Assembly: GCF_013141775.1 (NCBI RefSeq)
Contig: NZ_WHOB01000016.1
Coordinates: 496,001-560,000, forward strand
Direction: 5' to 3'
Length of the DNA: 64,000 nt
DNA from: Paenibacillus phytohabitans
Lineage (GTDB): Bacteria; Bacillota; Bacilli; Paenibacillales; Paenibacillaceae
Shown in pieces: positions 52,097 through 61,606 of this stretch. The position numbers were made by a program, and so were the translations under genes. The notes below the pieces were generated by a model. It was not told where the DNA came from. It ran no database searches and saw only the letters and a list, made by a program, of their open reading frames with translations. How positions within the stretch are numbered: position 1 is the first letter of the stretch; every line of letters starts with the position of its first letter.

Positions 52097-53962
52097 TCAG
52101 CGGTTCCCCCTTATATCCTCTGTCATGAGTGGCAGCTTGATTCGTATGGACGTTCCTGTACCCGGCTCACTGTGAATCTCGATGCCGTACATTTTCCCGC
52201 AAATCAGCTTAATCCGTTCATCCACATTGGCCAGTCCAATGCCTCCCGGCTTCTCCTCCTCCGCCGCTTGCCCGGCCAGCAGACTGCGCGCAAGCGCCGG
52301 GTCTATCCCCTTCCCGTTGTCCGCCACTTCGAACCATACCAGATTGCCCGGCGCTTTGCTGCACGATATGCGGATGCAGCCGCCGGACTCCATATCTCCA
52401 AAAGCATGGATAATCGCGTTCTCCACAATCGGCTGCAGAATCAGCTTGGGCGTCCGCAGGTGACGGACATCATCGTCCATCTCAACAACGGTCTCAATAT
52501 TGAAGTTGAAACGGAACTTCTGAATGCCCAGATAACACTGCACATGCTCGATTTCCTCCTCCACCGTAACGGTCTCTTCCCCTTTGCCCAGACTGATCCG
52601 CAGCAGCCGCGACAATAAGCTGACCATCTCTGCCGCGTTGTTGGCTTTTTGAATCAAGGCCGTCCATTTAATAATATCCAGGGTGTTGTAGAGAAAATGC
52701 GGGTTGATCTGCGCCTGCAGCGCCTTGAGCTCCGCCATCCGTTTCTGATCCTGCTCCAGATATACCGCTTTCAAAAGCTCGTCGATCCGCACAACCATGT
52801 AGTTGAAATTATCTCCGAGAATATCGATTTCGTCATGCCGGCTTTTGGCTTTGTAGCGGACGCTGAGCTCGCCGGACATCACCTGCCGCATCAGACGGAT
52901 CATCTTCAGAATCGGATTCGTAATAGAATTCGCCAGCACCAGTGCAGCAATGACCGAGAAGACAATGCAGAGCAGCCCGACGAAGATGAAAATCTGCAGC
53001 AGACGGTTCGAATCCTGGTACAGCGCCGCCTTGGAAATGACATTCACCACCACCCAGTCATTGGTGTGCAGCTTCTTGGCATTCACAATCAGGCTGTCGC
53101 CCTTGTACGTGAGCGGAAATCTCGTCTCCTCCGGTCCGGAGTCTATGAGCTTCTCGTAACCCGCCTCACCCAGCACCTCAGTCACACTTCTGCCAATCAG
53201 ACCACTGTCCGGGTAGGAGACCAGCATGCCACGTCCGTCCATCACGAAGCTTTGCAGATCCCGGTTGTTGCTCACCGCCTTCGAGACCAGCTCCTTAATG
53301 ACATCCTCCCGGATATCCAGAACTGCCACAATCCCCAGCGGACTGTCATCGGATATTTTGTACAACTGCTTGGCTACCGAGAAGACGTGGGTGCTCTGCG
53401 AATTCAGACTGTCTACATAGGTCCCGTAGCGGGTCGGATACCAGCGGAAGTTGCTGCCGCCCTCAAGCGTCTGCAGGAACGGCTCTACCTCGGCGGGCGT
53501 GCGCTTGTTCCAGCGGTAGATTCCTTTGATATAATGCCTATCCGATACAAAAGAAATCGACTGCACATCCTGATTGATCGCCACAATCGTGGACAGCTTC
53601 GTCGTTAGCGACAGACTATCCACATCATAGCTGGCCGTGTCTGTCCGATCAAGGGTCCGCAGCATGCCCACGATCTCGTTATTGTTCAGCACCTGCATCA
53701 TCATGTCCTTGTACACACCCAGCCGCGTATCCAGATTATCAGCGGTCTGGTACAGCAGATGCTCGGAATATTCGGTTACTTTGTGGTTAATCGTTGATTT
53801 GGAGATCGAAAATGAAATAATCCCCATGACCACCAGCGGTGTCAAGGAGAAGAGAACAAGAAGCAGCATCCACTTATAGCGCATGCTGCTCTTCATAATT
53901 TTGATCCAGGATATCAGGCGGAGCCGCATGGGCCTGGCAGAACTCTCAGGAGATGTAAGCAT
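52097..53962 (-). CDS. YesM-like sensor histidine kinase
   Basis: A 621-residue membrane kinase. Two membrane helices (about 30-55 and 320-345) flank an extracellular dCache-type sensor of about 260 residues. A HAMP domain follows, then the His_kinase phosphoacceptor region QAQINPHFLYNTLDIIKW and a HATPase domain with ILQPIVENAIIHAF and DNGKGID...GIGLANVDERI. The ATG at 53962 has AAAGGAT upstream. It lies between transporter permease genes and its response regulator; the sensor domain may contact a binding protein. Confidence 0.92.
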   Translation of the reverse strand: MLTSPESSARPMRLRLISWIKIMKSSMRYKWMLLLVLFSLTPLVVMGIISFSISKSTINHKVTEYSEHLLYQTADNLDTRLGVYKDMMMQVLNNNEIVGMLRTLDRTDTASYDVDSLSLTTKLSTIVAINQDVQSISFVSDRHYIKGIYRWNKRTPAEVEPFLQTLEGGSNFRWYPTRYGTYVDSLNSQSTHVFSVAKQLYKISDDSPLGIVAVLDIREDVIKELVSKAVSNNRDLQSFVMDGRGMLVSYPDSGLIGRSVTEVLGEAGYEKLIDSGPEETRFPLTYKGDSLIVNAKKLHTNDWVVVNVISKAALYQDSNRLLQIFIFVGLLCIVFSVIAALVLANSITNPILKMIRLMRQVMSGELSVRYKAKSRHDEIDILGDNFNYMVVRIDELLKAVYLEQDQKRMAELKALQAQINPHFLYNTLDIIKWTALIQKANNAAEMVSLLSRLLRISLGKGEETVTVEEEIEHVQCYLGIQKFRFNFNIETVVEMDDDVRHLRTPKLILQPIVENAIIHAFGDMESGGCIRISCSKAPGNLVWFEVADNGKGIDPALARSLLAGQAAEEEKPGGIGLANVDERIKLICGKMYGIEIHSEPGTGTSIRIKLPLMTEDIRGNR

Positions 53963-53988
53963 GCCCACTATCCTTTCGCGTTTAAGAA

Positions 53989-54801
53989 TTAACCTTTGAC
54001 ACCGGACATCGCCACACCCTGGACAATATGCCGCTGAAGAAGAATGAACACCAGAATCGTCGGTATCGCCGCAATGGCACTTGCCGTCATAATCAGATTG
54101 AGCGACATGTTATTATTCGACAAAAAGGTGGGCAGCCCTGCCGAAAGAATCATATTCTCTTCTGAGGTAATCGCCAGATAAGGCCACAGGAAGTTATTCC
54201 AGGAGAGGATAAAGAAGAAGATCCCTACAGAGACCATGGCTGAGCGCGTAAGCGGCAGACAGATGCTCCACCATAACCGGAAGCTGCGGCTGCCGTCAAT
54301 CTGCGCGGCTTCAATATAATCCCTGGGTACCCCGTCCATGAATTGCTTCAGCAGCAGAATGCCGATCGGGTTGGTCAGCCCGGGCAGGATAATCGCCCAG
54401 ATGTTATCAATCAGCTGCAGATGCAGCGCAGTTTCATAGAGCGGAATCAGTATAGCTTCTGTCGGAATCAGCAGACCTGAAACGATCAGCACATAGAATA
54501 TCCCCCGCGTCCGGAAAGGCAGCTTCGAGAAGGAGAATGCCGCCAGCGAGCTGAGCAGAATGGATATGACGGTGGTGAGGACACCAATGACCAGACTGTT
54601 CCAGGTCCAGTGCAGAATTTGCGAATCCCGGATGACTTTGACATAGTTGTCGGTATTCAGATCTGACCAATTCACCCAATCAGCCAGCGTATATACGTTC
54701 ACACCGTCAGGCTTCAGGGAGGTGAGGAACATCCAGATCAGCGGAAAAACAAACAGCAGTGCAAGCAGTACAGCAGCAATATTTAAAGCAAGCTTCTTCA
54801 T
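53989..54801 (-). CDS. Carbohydrate ABC transporter permease (MalG-like)
   Basis: A 270-residue membrane protein with six helices. The EAA loop that contacts the ATPase is visible as YIEAAQIDGSRSFRLWW, followed by LPLTRSAMVSVGIFFFILSW. It forms the inner-membrane channel with the MalF-like permease encoded 13 bases upstream. No ATPase gene is in this operon, so a shared MsmX/MsmK-type ATPase is expected. GGAGGG precedes the ATG. Confidence 0.93.
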   Translation of the reverse strand: MKKLALNIAAVLLALLFVFPLIWMFLTSLKPDGVNVYTLADWVNWSDLNTDNYVKVIRDSQILHWTWNSLVIGVLTTVISILLSSLAAFSFSKLPFRTRGIFYVLIVSGLLIPTEAILIPLYETALHLQLIDNIWAIILPGLTNPIGILLLKQFMDGVPRDYIEAAQIDGSRSFRLWWSICLPLTRSAMVSVGIFFFILSWNNFLWPYLAITSEENMILSAGLPTFLSNNNMSLNLIMTASAIAAIPTILVFILLQRHIVQGVAMSGVKG

Positions 54802-54814
54802 GAACGTCTCCCTC

Positions 54815-55738
54815 CTATCCGTCTTTGCGGTCTGTGATTTTGAATTGAACCACGGCGATCAGCAGCATGATGAAGCAGAAGATCATTGATTGTGCTGCGG
54901 CCAGGCCGAACATATCCTTTTTGAACCCCGTGACATAGATATAGCGGATCATGGTATTGGTGGAATCTCCCGGCCCGCCGCCGGTCATTATCTGCACCTG
55001 TCCGAACAGCTTGAGGCAATTGATAATCTGATAAAAGATCTGGATCTTCATCACACTGGACAGCCCCGGCAGGGTGATGCTCCAGAAGCGCTGCCAGGCA
55101 TTCGCGCCGTCGATCTTCGCCGCTTCATAATGATCTGTAGGGATTTCCTGCAGTCCGGCCAGAAACAGCACCATCACAAACCCGACGCTCCACCAGTCTG
55201 TCGCTATCGTAATCGCCCACCACACGAACCTGTGATCGGTGAGCCAGTTGATATCCGTGTTCATGCCAAGCGCATGCAGTACAGCGTTCACCGGGCCGTT
55301 CTTTGCGTCGAACAGCTTCAGCCAGATGAAGCTGACCACTGAGACGGACAGGACATAGGGCAGGAAGAACACGGAACGGATCAGGGTCCGTACCCAAATT
55401 CTCTGATTGATGATCAGCGCCAGTACCAGTCCAAGCACCAATACGGTTGGCGCGCACAGCAGTACGAAATAAAAGGAGTTCCACAAATACGAATAAAAAT
55501 CCGGATTCTCTAAAATTTTCTTATAGTTAGCCAATGCAACATACTTCTGCATCCCCTGAATGCCCCAGACATGCAGGCTCATCCAGGCTCCATTGATTAC
55601 CGGCCACAGGTAGAACACCGTAAACGGTACCAGAAAGGGGACCAGATAAAAAATAGCTTTCAGTTCCTTCAGTAGGTGTATGGGCTCTCTCCTGCGAAGA
55701 GGCGTTGCCGCTTTATTCTCTATTACACTCCGCTCCAT
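54815..55738 (-). CDS. Carbohydrate ABC transporter permease (MalF-like)
   Basis: A 307-residue membrane protein with six helices. The EAA loop is HYEAAKIDGANAWQRFWSI, followed by the TLPGLSSVMKIQIFYQIIN segment. A basic N-terminal tail precedes the first helix, as in LplB/UgpA-type permeases. It pairs with the MalG-like permease. A hairpin lies between this gene and the binding-protein gene upstream. Confidence 0.93.
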   Translation of the reverse strand: MERSVIENKAATPLRRREPIHLLKELKAIFYLVPFLVPFTVFYLWPVINGAWMSLHVWGIQGMQKYVALANYKKILENPDFYSYLWNSFYFVLLCAPTVLVLGLVLALIINQRIWVRTLIRSVFFLPYVLSVSVVSFIWLKLFDAKNGPVNAVLHALGMNTDINWLTDHRFVWWAITIATDWWSVGFVMVLFLAGLQEIPTDHYEAAKIDGANAWQRFWSITLPGLSSVMKIQIFYQIINCLKLFGQVQIMTGGGPGDSTNTMIRYIYVTGFKKDMFGLAAAQSMIFCFIMLLIAVVQFKITDRKDG

Positions 55739-55785
55739 CGGTCATTCTCTCCTTCAATTAAGTTTGCACATGGGCTGGAAGGACA

Positions 55786-55821
55786 GGCCACCCGCCCTTT
55801 ATTTAAGTCGGCGGGGGGGCC
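55786..55821. other. Intercistronic hairpin between binding protein and permease genes
   Basis: GGCCACCCGCC pairs with GGCGGGGGGGCC, allowing one mismatch and one bulge, around a 13-base loop. It lies just after the binding-protein gene. Hairpins in this position in sugar-transport operons often stabilise the upstream message or partly terminate, giving more binding protein than permease. No T run is present. Confidence 0.55.
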
Positions 55822-55842
55822 GTACCTTTCCTGCAGAGGGAG

Positions 55843-57156
55843 CTAGTTCTCCAGCACTTCGTTAATCTGTTTCTCCAGCTTCGCCAGCCCGTCTTCCGGA
55901 CTCTCACTGCCGAAGATGATGTTCTGCAGCTCTTCGGAGATCGTTGTAATGATGGTTGTATACTTATCTGTCGGCGGAGCAAATTTCACGGTCTTCTGAG
56001 CCTCGATGAATTCGCTGCGGTAAGGCAGACTCTTGTAGGCATCGCTGGTGGTTACTTTGCTGTTCGCAGGCACATGACCCGCCTGTCCCCAGGTTTCTCC
56101 GCCGATTTCAGAGAAATACTTCATGAACTTGGCTGCCGCCTCCTGCTTCTCAGGAGTGACGTAGGACGGAATTACAAGCGTATGGGAGCTGGCCCAGTGC
56201 GTCTGGCTGCCAAAGATCGGAGGAAGCGGCATCGCACCGATATGCAGGGATTCATCCCCGAGGAGCAGCCCCGCTTCCCATACACCGCCGAACCAGAAGG
56301 CAGCTTTGCCGTTATGGAAGGTATCCCAAGGCGTTTTATCATTGAGATCGGCATACTTATTGTTGAAGACGTCCAGATAGAATTTCAGGACATCCAGCGC
56401 CTGCGGATTGTTGATACTGGCTTTGGTCATATCGGAATTCAGGATATCCCCGCCGGCTTCATAATAGAGATTAAGGAACGGCTCCTGGAAGTAGGGGGTG
56501 TTCACAGCCATCGCCTGCACATCCGGCACTTTGGCCTGAATATCCGCCAGTGTCTTCTCGAAGCCTGCCGGTGTCAGGTCTCCAAGCTTAGGGGTGCCGT
56601 CTTCATTCAGCAGACCAGCCTTCTGCAGGATGTCCTTGTTGTAGTAGAACATATGGAAGTGGGTATCCAGCGGAACAGCGTAAGGCTTACCCTCGTAGGA
56701 CACACTGTGCATGTTGGAATCAGAGATTTCCTTAAGGTCAAATCCGACCTTGGAGGCCAGCTCATCTACAGGTACAATCTGCTGCGCCTTCACGAACGGG
56801 GAGATCCGGTCCACATGGGCAATGGCAATATCCGGTCCTTTGGAGGAAGACAGCGCCGTACTGAGCTTCGCGTAATATTCATTGGATTCGAGGCGGAGCT
56901 GCTTCACAGTTACCTCTTTCTGCGAGTCATTGAAGTCCTTGATAATCTGGTCTACGAATTCCCCTTCCCCGCCGCCGAACATGTTCCAGAACGAGATCTC
57001 TACCGGACTGCCGCCTGCACTCTCTGTCTTTGCCGGTGCATCCGATGCCTTGACGGCTTCTCCGTTCTCTTGGTTTCCGGATGAGCACCCCGGCAGAATC
57101 AGGGCTAACGCCAGCCCGGCCGATACCAAACCTGTGTACTTCTTATTCATCCTCAT
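55843..57156 (-). CDS. Sugar-binding lipoprotein of the ABC transporter
   Basis: A 437-residue family 1 solute-binding protein. The signal ends in the lipobox LILPGC, followed by a Ser/Gly/Glu/Ala-rich linker. Conserved pieces include EISFWNMFGGGEGEFVDQ and YAVPLDTHFHMFYYNKDIL. It captures the oligosaccharide outside the membrane. The ATG at 57156 has AGAGGG 8 bases upstream; a longer frame to 57231 runs through the regulatory motif and is unlikely. It is the first gene of the operon: binding protein, two permeases, kinase, regulator, second binding protein. Confidence 0.92.
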   Translation of the reverse strand: MRMNKKYTGLVSAGLALALILPGCSSGNQENGEAVKASDAPAKTESAGGSPVEISFWNMFGGGEGEFVDQIIKDFNDSQKEVTVKQLRLESNEYYAKLSTALSSSKGPDIAIAHVDRISPFVKAQQIVPVDELASKVGFDLKEISDSNMHSVSYEGKPYAVPLDTHFHMFYYNKDILQKAGLLNEDGTPKLGDLTPAGFEKTLADIQAKVPDVQAMAVNTPYFQEPFLNLYYEAGGDILNSDMTKASINNPQALDVLKFYLDVFNNKYADLNDKTPWDTFHNGKAAFWFGGVWEAGLLLGDESLHIGAMPLPPIFGSQTHWASSHTLVIPSYVTPEKQEAAAKFMKYFSEIGGETWGQAGHVPANSKVTTSDAYKSLPYRSEFIEAQKTVKFAPPTDKYTTIITTISEELQNIIFGSESPEDGLAKLEKQINEVLEN

Positions 57157-57211
57157 TTGAACAACCCTCTCGTCAAAAAAGTTTGTGTGCGAGAGCCCTC
57201 TCAACCATTCA

Positions 57212-57225
57212 TGTAAGGGCTTTCT
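57212..57225. promoter_or_regulatory. CRE-like motif upstream of the transporter operon
   Basis: TGTAAGGGCTTTCT, 56 bases before the binding-protein start, resembles a catabolite-responsive element with two deviations. It shares the word CATGTAAG-N-GCTTTC with the site at 59538. CcpA or the operon's own response regulator could bind. Confidence 0.45.
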
Positions 57226-57440
57226 TATCACTTACTCTACAGGGGATGCGGCAACGGTTGAACCGACAAACCGCCGCTCCTTGGTGAACAAATGACAGGT
57301 GTTAATGGCACGGAGCCGCCGTGAAGGTAGACGATCTTAAGGAGGGTGGAGAATCGAAAGGTGCGGAAACGGGGCTTCCAGTTCCCCATTGAAATTAGCA
57401 ACTGCTGGAAATGGCGGTCATTCTCGCATCTGCCGCATCT

Positions 57441-57590
<150 letters not shown>

Positions 57591-57801
57591 TAGTTGGATA
57601 AATGTATCTTAATTTGGAGGTTTTGGAGGTTTTGAGGTGATTAGATGGATAAACGTCATTTAATTACATGAATACACCCTACTTTGGATTATTCCCGGAA
57701 TATTAAGTGCTGTTTTTCCAACTGTTGCCCAGCAAGGGCGCCTCCGTTCATAAGCAAGTGGAGAAAATCCAACTGCTATATAGATTGGTACTTGTACCAA
57801 T

Positions 57802-57824
57802 AAAAAAGAAGCCCCGAAGGGCTC
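57802..57824 (-). terminator. Terminator of the GH93/sialidase-fold gene
   Basis: On the minus strand AGCCC-TTCG-GGGCT forms a tight tetraloop hairpin followed by CTTTTTT. It lies 18 bases after the gene ending at 57842. Confidence 0.85.
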
Positions 57825-57841
57825 CAGAAAGAAATTGCAGA

Positions 57842-59485
57842 TTAGTTCACTGTTATATTATCGAAGCTTACGCTGTTATTGAAGCCGCCGCGTACCCCGA
57901 TGGTGCCCGAGGTAAACACCGCATCATTCAGGTTAATCTTAGGCACAGCCATATCACCAGCATATACCTTGATGTTACCGCTGTTCACGACAATCTTCAT
58001 ATGATACCAGGTATTTACCGCAATGGGTGTGGCCACGGTCTGGAGCGGGGTCCAGTTATTGTTGAAACGACCGAGCCATACCTGACCGGCAGAGTCAATG
58101 CCTGCGGCGTAGCCCTTCTGAGAATCGGCACCGGTACCCGGACCCGTCAGATTGAAGACCAGACTGCCCTGGCCGGCATTATTCAGCCTGATGTCTCCTT
58201 CGAGCGTATAGTTCATTTTAGATGGGAACGGGGTAAGCACGGATTTGTCCGCATTGACCGAACTGAGGTTATAGGTACCGCCGCTCACGGCCCAGGTTCC
58301 CCCATAACGTGCCCATCCGTTGTCATTCGCAGCAAAATCATTGGTGTACGCACCGCTGAGGTTGCCGAACCGGACCTGGACATTATGCCCGCCAACACTC
58401 CGCTCGACCGAATCCACAAAAGCAATCTCATTCGCCCCGGTCTGGTACATCGCTGTCCACCACGAATTCCCGAACGCCGGAACATCATTATCCACCCATG
58501 TGGTCCCGTAATCATTACTTAACGAGAGCACATTGGAGTTGGAGCTGAGCAGCAGACGCCCGTCGGTTAAGGAGAGGAGATAAGGTCCGCCCTGCTGATT
58601 GGTCGATACCTGGGTGCCGATGCCGCTGGACCAGGTCTTGCCATCCGTACTTTTTTTGGTTAAAATCCGGCAGTTCTGCGTTCCGCACACCTCAAAGGCG
58701 ACAATATACTGTCCGTTCGCCATCTTGCTCCAGACCGGCATGCCTGGACGAGCCCCGGCGTTAGACGGGTCCCAGGCCACATAAATCTCATTTCCCCAGC
58801 TGGCTCCGCCGTTGGTAGAAATTTTCTCGGAGATGATCTGGCTGTAGGAAGGGTTCTCGGTCACATGCTTCTCACTCGCATACATGACTGCCACCGAGCC
58901 GTCGTTCAGCAGCTGCATATGCGGCTCATATACCCCTTTATCCGGGTTCCCCAGGGAACCGGCGGTGCCGTTGTTCTCATCGATTGTGCTCAGGAAGCTC
59001 CAATTCGCGCCGCCATTCACACTCTTATACACTCTGAGCTGGTACGACTCCTGCCAGCGGACCGAGCGCATGGCCAGCAGAATATCGCCATTGGCCAGCT
59101 GCACGAACTGCCCGTTGTCCAGGTCACGCCCGTCTTCCCACAGGGTGGACACCAGTGACCAGGTGCGGCAGTTGTCGGTGCTGCGGAAGACCTGCAGCCG
59201 GGTGCCACCCCAGGAGACCTTGGTATAGCCGTTGTTGTCGTAAATAGCAGTGACGGCCAGCCAGTCCCCGTTCGCCAGCTTGATCATCCGGGCATATTCC
59301 GCCCCGAACGTTCCGGGTCTGAGCCCGCGGGCATCAGTCCCCGCATCTGTGAAGGTGTTAATATCGGTAATCGTGGATGAGGTACCCCACACCACCGGGC
59401 CATTCGCGGCAAATGCCGGAATGGCGGTCAGGACCAGAAGCAGACACAGGGAAGCCGACAGCGAGGTGAATAGTTTTTTTAACAA
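57842..59485 (-). CDS. Secreted sialidase-fold glycoside hydrolase (GH93-like) with lectin-like C-terminus
   Basis: A 547-residue exported enzyme with a signal peptide ending near AIPAFAAN. Residues about 35-380 form a six-bladed propeller with Asp-box-like repeats (SVNGGANWSF, STNGGASWG, STDGKTWSS, SNDYGTTWV). The segments EPHMQLLNDGSVAVMYASE and RPGMPVWSKMANGQYIVAF resemble GH93 exo-arabinanases more than true sialidases. Residues about 385-547 look like a concanavalin/LamG-type sugar-binding domain. A TTG start follows GGAGGGG. A CRE-like site lies 53 bases upstream. Exact substrate unproven. Confidence 0.75.
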   Translation of the reverse strand: MLKKLFTSLSASLCLLLVLTAIPAFAANGPVVWGTSSTITDINTFTDAGTDARGLRPGTFGAEYARMIKLANGDWLAVTAIYDNNGYTKVSWGGTRLQVFRSTDNCRTWSLVSTLWEDGRDLDNGQFVQLANGDILLAMRSVRWQESYQLRVYKSVNGGANWSFLSTIDENNGTAGSLGNPDKGVYEPHMQLLNDGSVAVMYASEKHVTENPSYSQIISEKISTNGGASWGNEIYVAWDPSNAGARPGMPVWSKMANGQYIVAFEVCGTQNCRILTKKSTDGKTWSSGIGTQVSTNQQGGPYLLSLTDGRLLLSSNSNVLSLSNDYGTTWVDNDVPAFGNSWWTAMYQTGANEIAFVDSVERSVGGHNVQVRFGNLSGAYTNDFAANDNGWARYGGTWAVSGGTYNLSSVNADKSVLTPFPSKMNYTLEGDIRLNNAGQGSLVFNLTGPGTGADSQKGYAAGIDSAGQVWLGRFNNNWTPLQTVATPIAVNTWYHMKIVVNSGNIKVYAGDMAVPKINLNDAVFTSGTIGVRGGFNNSVSFDNITVN

Positions 59486-59537
59486 ATAAGCCCCTCCTCT
59501 TCATCTTCAATTATGAAACCTGTTGACCGCACCTACA

Positions 59538-59551
59538 TGTAAGTGCTTTCA
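59538..59551. promoter_or_regulatory. CRE-like site upstream of the GH93-like gene
   Basis: On the minus strand TGAAAGCACTTACA matches the catabolite-responsive element consensus with one deviation in the central CG. It lies 53 bases before the start codon and shares a core with the site at 57212. Confidence 0.55.
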
Positions 59552-59623
59552 CTGAAGATTCTAAAGGGCTTCTTCTTGTCATTGAACCGATAATTCACCG
59601 TTTTTTGGGTACCAATGTTACGA

Positions 59624-61393
59624 TTATTCCTTCATCTGCAAATTGGCCTTCCGGATCACTTCCAGCGGTATCTTCGGCGTCCGGTCCGCAGTGAGCAGCC
59701 CGTTCACTTCCTGCTGGACATCTGTAATCTGCGTATAGCAGTAGCCGCAAATATAAGGGGTGTCCTTGATAGCCTGCGTAATCCTGCTGAACCGTTCAAT
59801 GAAGGCATCGGTGCTGCTTACCTGCTCTCCATACCCCCAGCCGTCGCCGGAATCAAAGGCAATGCCCCCGAATTCGCTAACGATCACCGGCTGGCCGCGG
59901 TATTCATAGCCCTGAGCCATGGCATATTTCCAGTTGTTGAATGAGGTTGCCCTGCCAAGTATGCTGCCGGAGTCTGCATAACGCTCAAGCAAGACATCTC
60001 CGCTCTCTTCATAATCATGCAGGGTGATGATATCGCTGATGGTATGCTCCCAGCCGTCATTCACAATGACCGGACGGTTCGGATCGATGGATTTGGTCAG
60101 ATGATAGATCCCCTCGGTGAATTTCTGCTGCAACTTGCTCGTGTAGACCTGCGGAATCCCCCAGGATTCGTTAAAAGGCACCCAGGTGATAATCGAAGGA
60201 TGATTATACTGCTGCCGGACAATCTCCGTCCATTCGTTCGTGAAGTTCTCCACAGCTTCATCATTGAACTCAAAGGTCGCCGCCATCTCCGACCAGACCA
60301 GCAGGCCCTTTACATCGCACCAGTACAGGAACCTGGCATCCTCAATCTTCATATGCTTGCGCACGCCGTTGTAGCCCATCGCCAGAATTGCGTCGATATC
60401 GGCAATCAGTGCTTCTTCGGACGGCGGGGTCAGATGGCTCTCCGGCCAGTAGCCCTGATCCAGAATAAGGCGCTGATACACAGGTGTATTGTTAAGCAGC
60501 ACCTTGCCTTGTTCGACCGAAATTTTGCGCAGTCCGAAATAGGAATATACCCGGTCAATGACCAGATTATCTTTATAGAGAATAAATTCCACTTCGTACA
60601 ATGTCGGCGCAGCAGGTGACCATGACTGCAGCTTCCACGGGCCGTTTGCTTCGTGAGTCAGCTCCACATCCAGCTGCAGCCAGGCCCGGTCTACATGGAG
60701 CGAGACCTGCTTGAACGTCTTCTGCCCCGTGCTGATCTTAGTCTCCAGGCGGAGATTGTCGTCCGCTGCCTGTGTCTGATATTCGAAACGGACAGAGCGG
60801 TTATCGAGATCCGGAGTGATTTTGACAGCTTTGAGATAGGAGGGCGACACATACTCTACCCACACACTTTGCCAGATTCCCGTTGTCTGCACATAGAAGC
60901 ACTCGAAATTCTCATCCACCCAGCGCTGCTTGCCCCGCGGCTGAGTACAGCTCTGGCTGTCTTCTGCTTTGACCACCACCCGGTTAGCCGCTCCCGCATC
61001 CGTGTTAACATAATCCGTAATATCCAGCGAAAAGGCCGCATAACCGCCTTGATGCCCTCCTGCATAGCTGCCGTTAACCCACACCTTGGCTGTATAATCC
61101 ACCGCCTGGAAATTCAGCATCACCCGCTTACCGTTCAAGTCCGCAGGTAGCTGCAGTTCCCGCTCATACCATACATAAGGATGGAAGGTCGTCTCGCCGA
61201 TCCCGCTGGCCTCCGTCTCATAAGTAAAGGGAACCTGTATCTTCAGATCCCCGTGCAGCTGCTCATTCCAACGCTCCCGTTCTCCAACGTTGCCATCATC
61301 AAACCGGAAGCTCCATTCTCCGTTTAAGTTCTGCCATTCCTTGCGGACGAACTGCGGACGCGGATAATCCTTAATATAATGCTCGGTTGCCAT
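59624..61393 (-). CDS. Glycoside hydrolase family 2 enzyme
   Basis: A 589-residue cytoplasmic glycosidase. An N-terminal jelly-roll sugar-binding domain (to about 180) is followed by an immunoglobulin-like domain and a TIM barrel. The acid/base glutamate is in WVPFNESWGIPQ and the nucleophile in VIVSEFGGIAF. Family members cleave beta-galactosides, beta-glucuronides, beta-mannosides or alpha-L-arabinosides. Without a signal peptide it should act on imported oligosaccharides. The ATG at 61393 has AAGGAG 11 bases upstream. It lies between the secreted hydrolase and the ArsR-HTH regulator. Confidence 0.87.
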   Translation of the reverse strand: MATEHYIKDYPRPQFVRKEWQNLNGEWSFRFDDGNVGERERWNEQLHGDLKIQVPFTYETEASGIGETTFHPYVWYERELQLPADLNGKRVMLNFQAVDYTAKVWVNGSYAGGHQGGYAAFSLDITDYVNTDAGAANRVVVKAEDSQSCTQPRGKQRWVDENFECFYVQTTGIWQSVWVEYVSPSYLKAVKITPDLDNRSVRFEYQTQAADDNLRLETKISTGQKTFKQVSLHVDRAWLQLDVELTHEANGPWKLQSWSPAAPTLYEVEFILYKDNLVIDRVYSYFGLRKISVEQGKVLLNNTPVYQRLILDQGYWPESHLTPPSEEALIADIDAILAMGYNGVRKHMKIEDARFLYWCDVKGLLVWSEMAATFEFNDEAVENFTNEWTEIVRQQYNHPSIITWVPFNESWGIPQVYTSKLQQKFTEGIYHLTKSIDPNRPVIVNDGWEHTISDIITLHDYEESGDVLLERYADSGSILGRATSFNNWKYAMAQGYEYRGQPVIVSEFGGIAFDSGDGWGYGEQVSSTDAFIERFSRITQAIKDTPYICGYCYTQITDVQQEVNGLLTADRTPKIPLEVIRKANLQMKE

Positions 61394-61436
61394 AGTATTG
61401 CACACGCTCCTTAAGAACAATATTTTTGTTTTATTA

Positions 61437-61459
61437 CAATAAATATGTATTAATTATTG
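61437..61459. promoter_or_regulatory. Inverted repeat upstream of the GH2 gene, candidate operator
   Basis: CAATAA and TTATTG flank an AT-rich 11-base centre about 44 bases before the GH2 start. AT-rich imperfect palindromes of this type are used by ArsR-fold repressors, and such a regulator is encoded immediately upstream. Confidence 0.35.
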
Positions 61460-61499
61460 CAGAATCTGCTGAAATGTCAATCACCGATTGTACAGCATG

Positions 61500-61528
61500 A
61501 AGAACCTGCGCCTAAGGCGTCAGGTTCT
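61500..61528. terminator. Hairpin after the ArsR-HTH regulator gene
   Basis: AGAACCTG-GCCT pairs with AGGC-CAGGTTCT. No strong T run follows on the minus strand, so it may be a weak terminator between the regulator gene and the GH2 gene. Confidence 0.45.
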
Positions 61529-61606
61529 CTGCATAAATATCGTATGTTCATCGTAAGTGCTACATCTGTCCATCGCTTGTCGTTGAAATTCCGTGACTCC
61601 GGTTTC

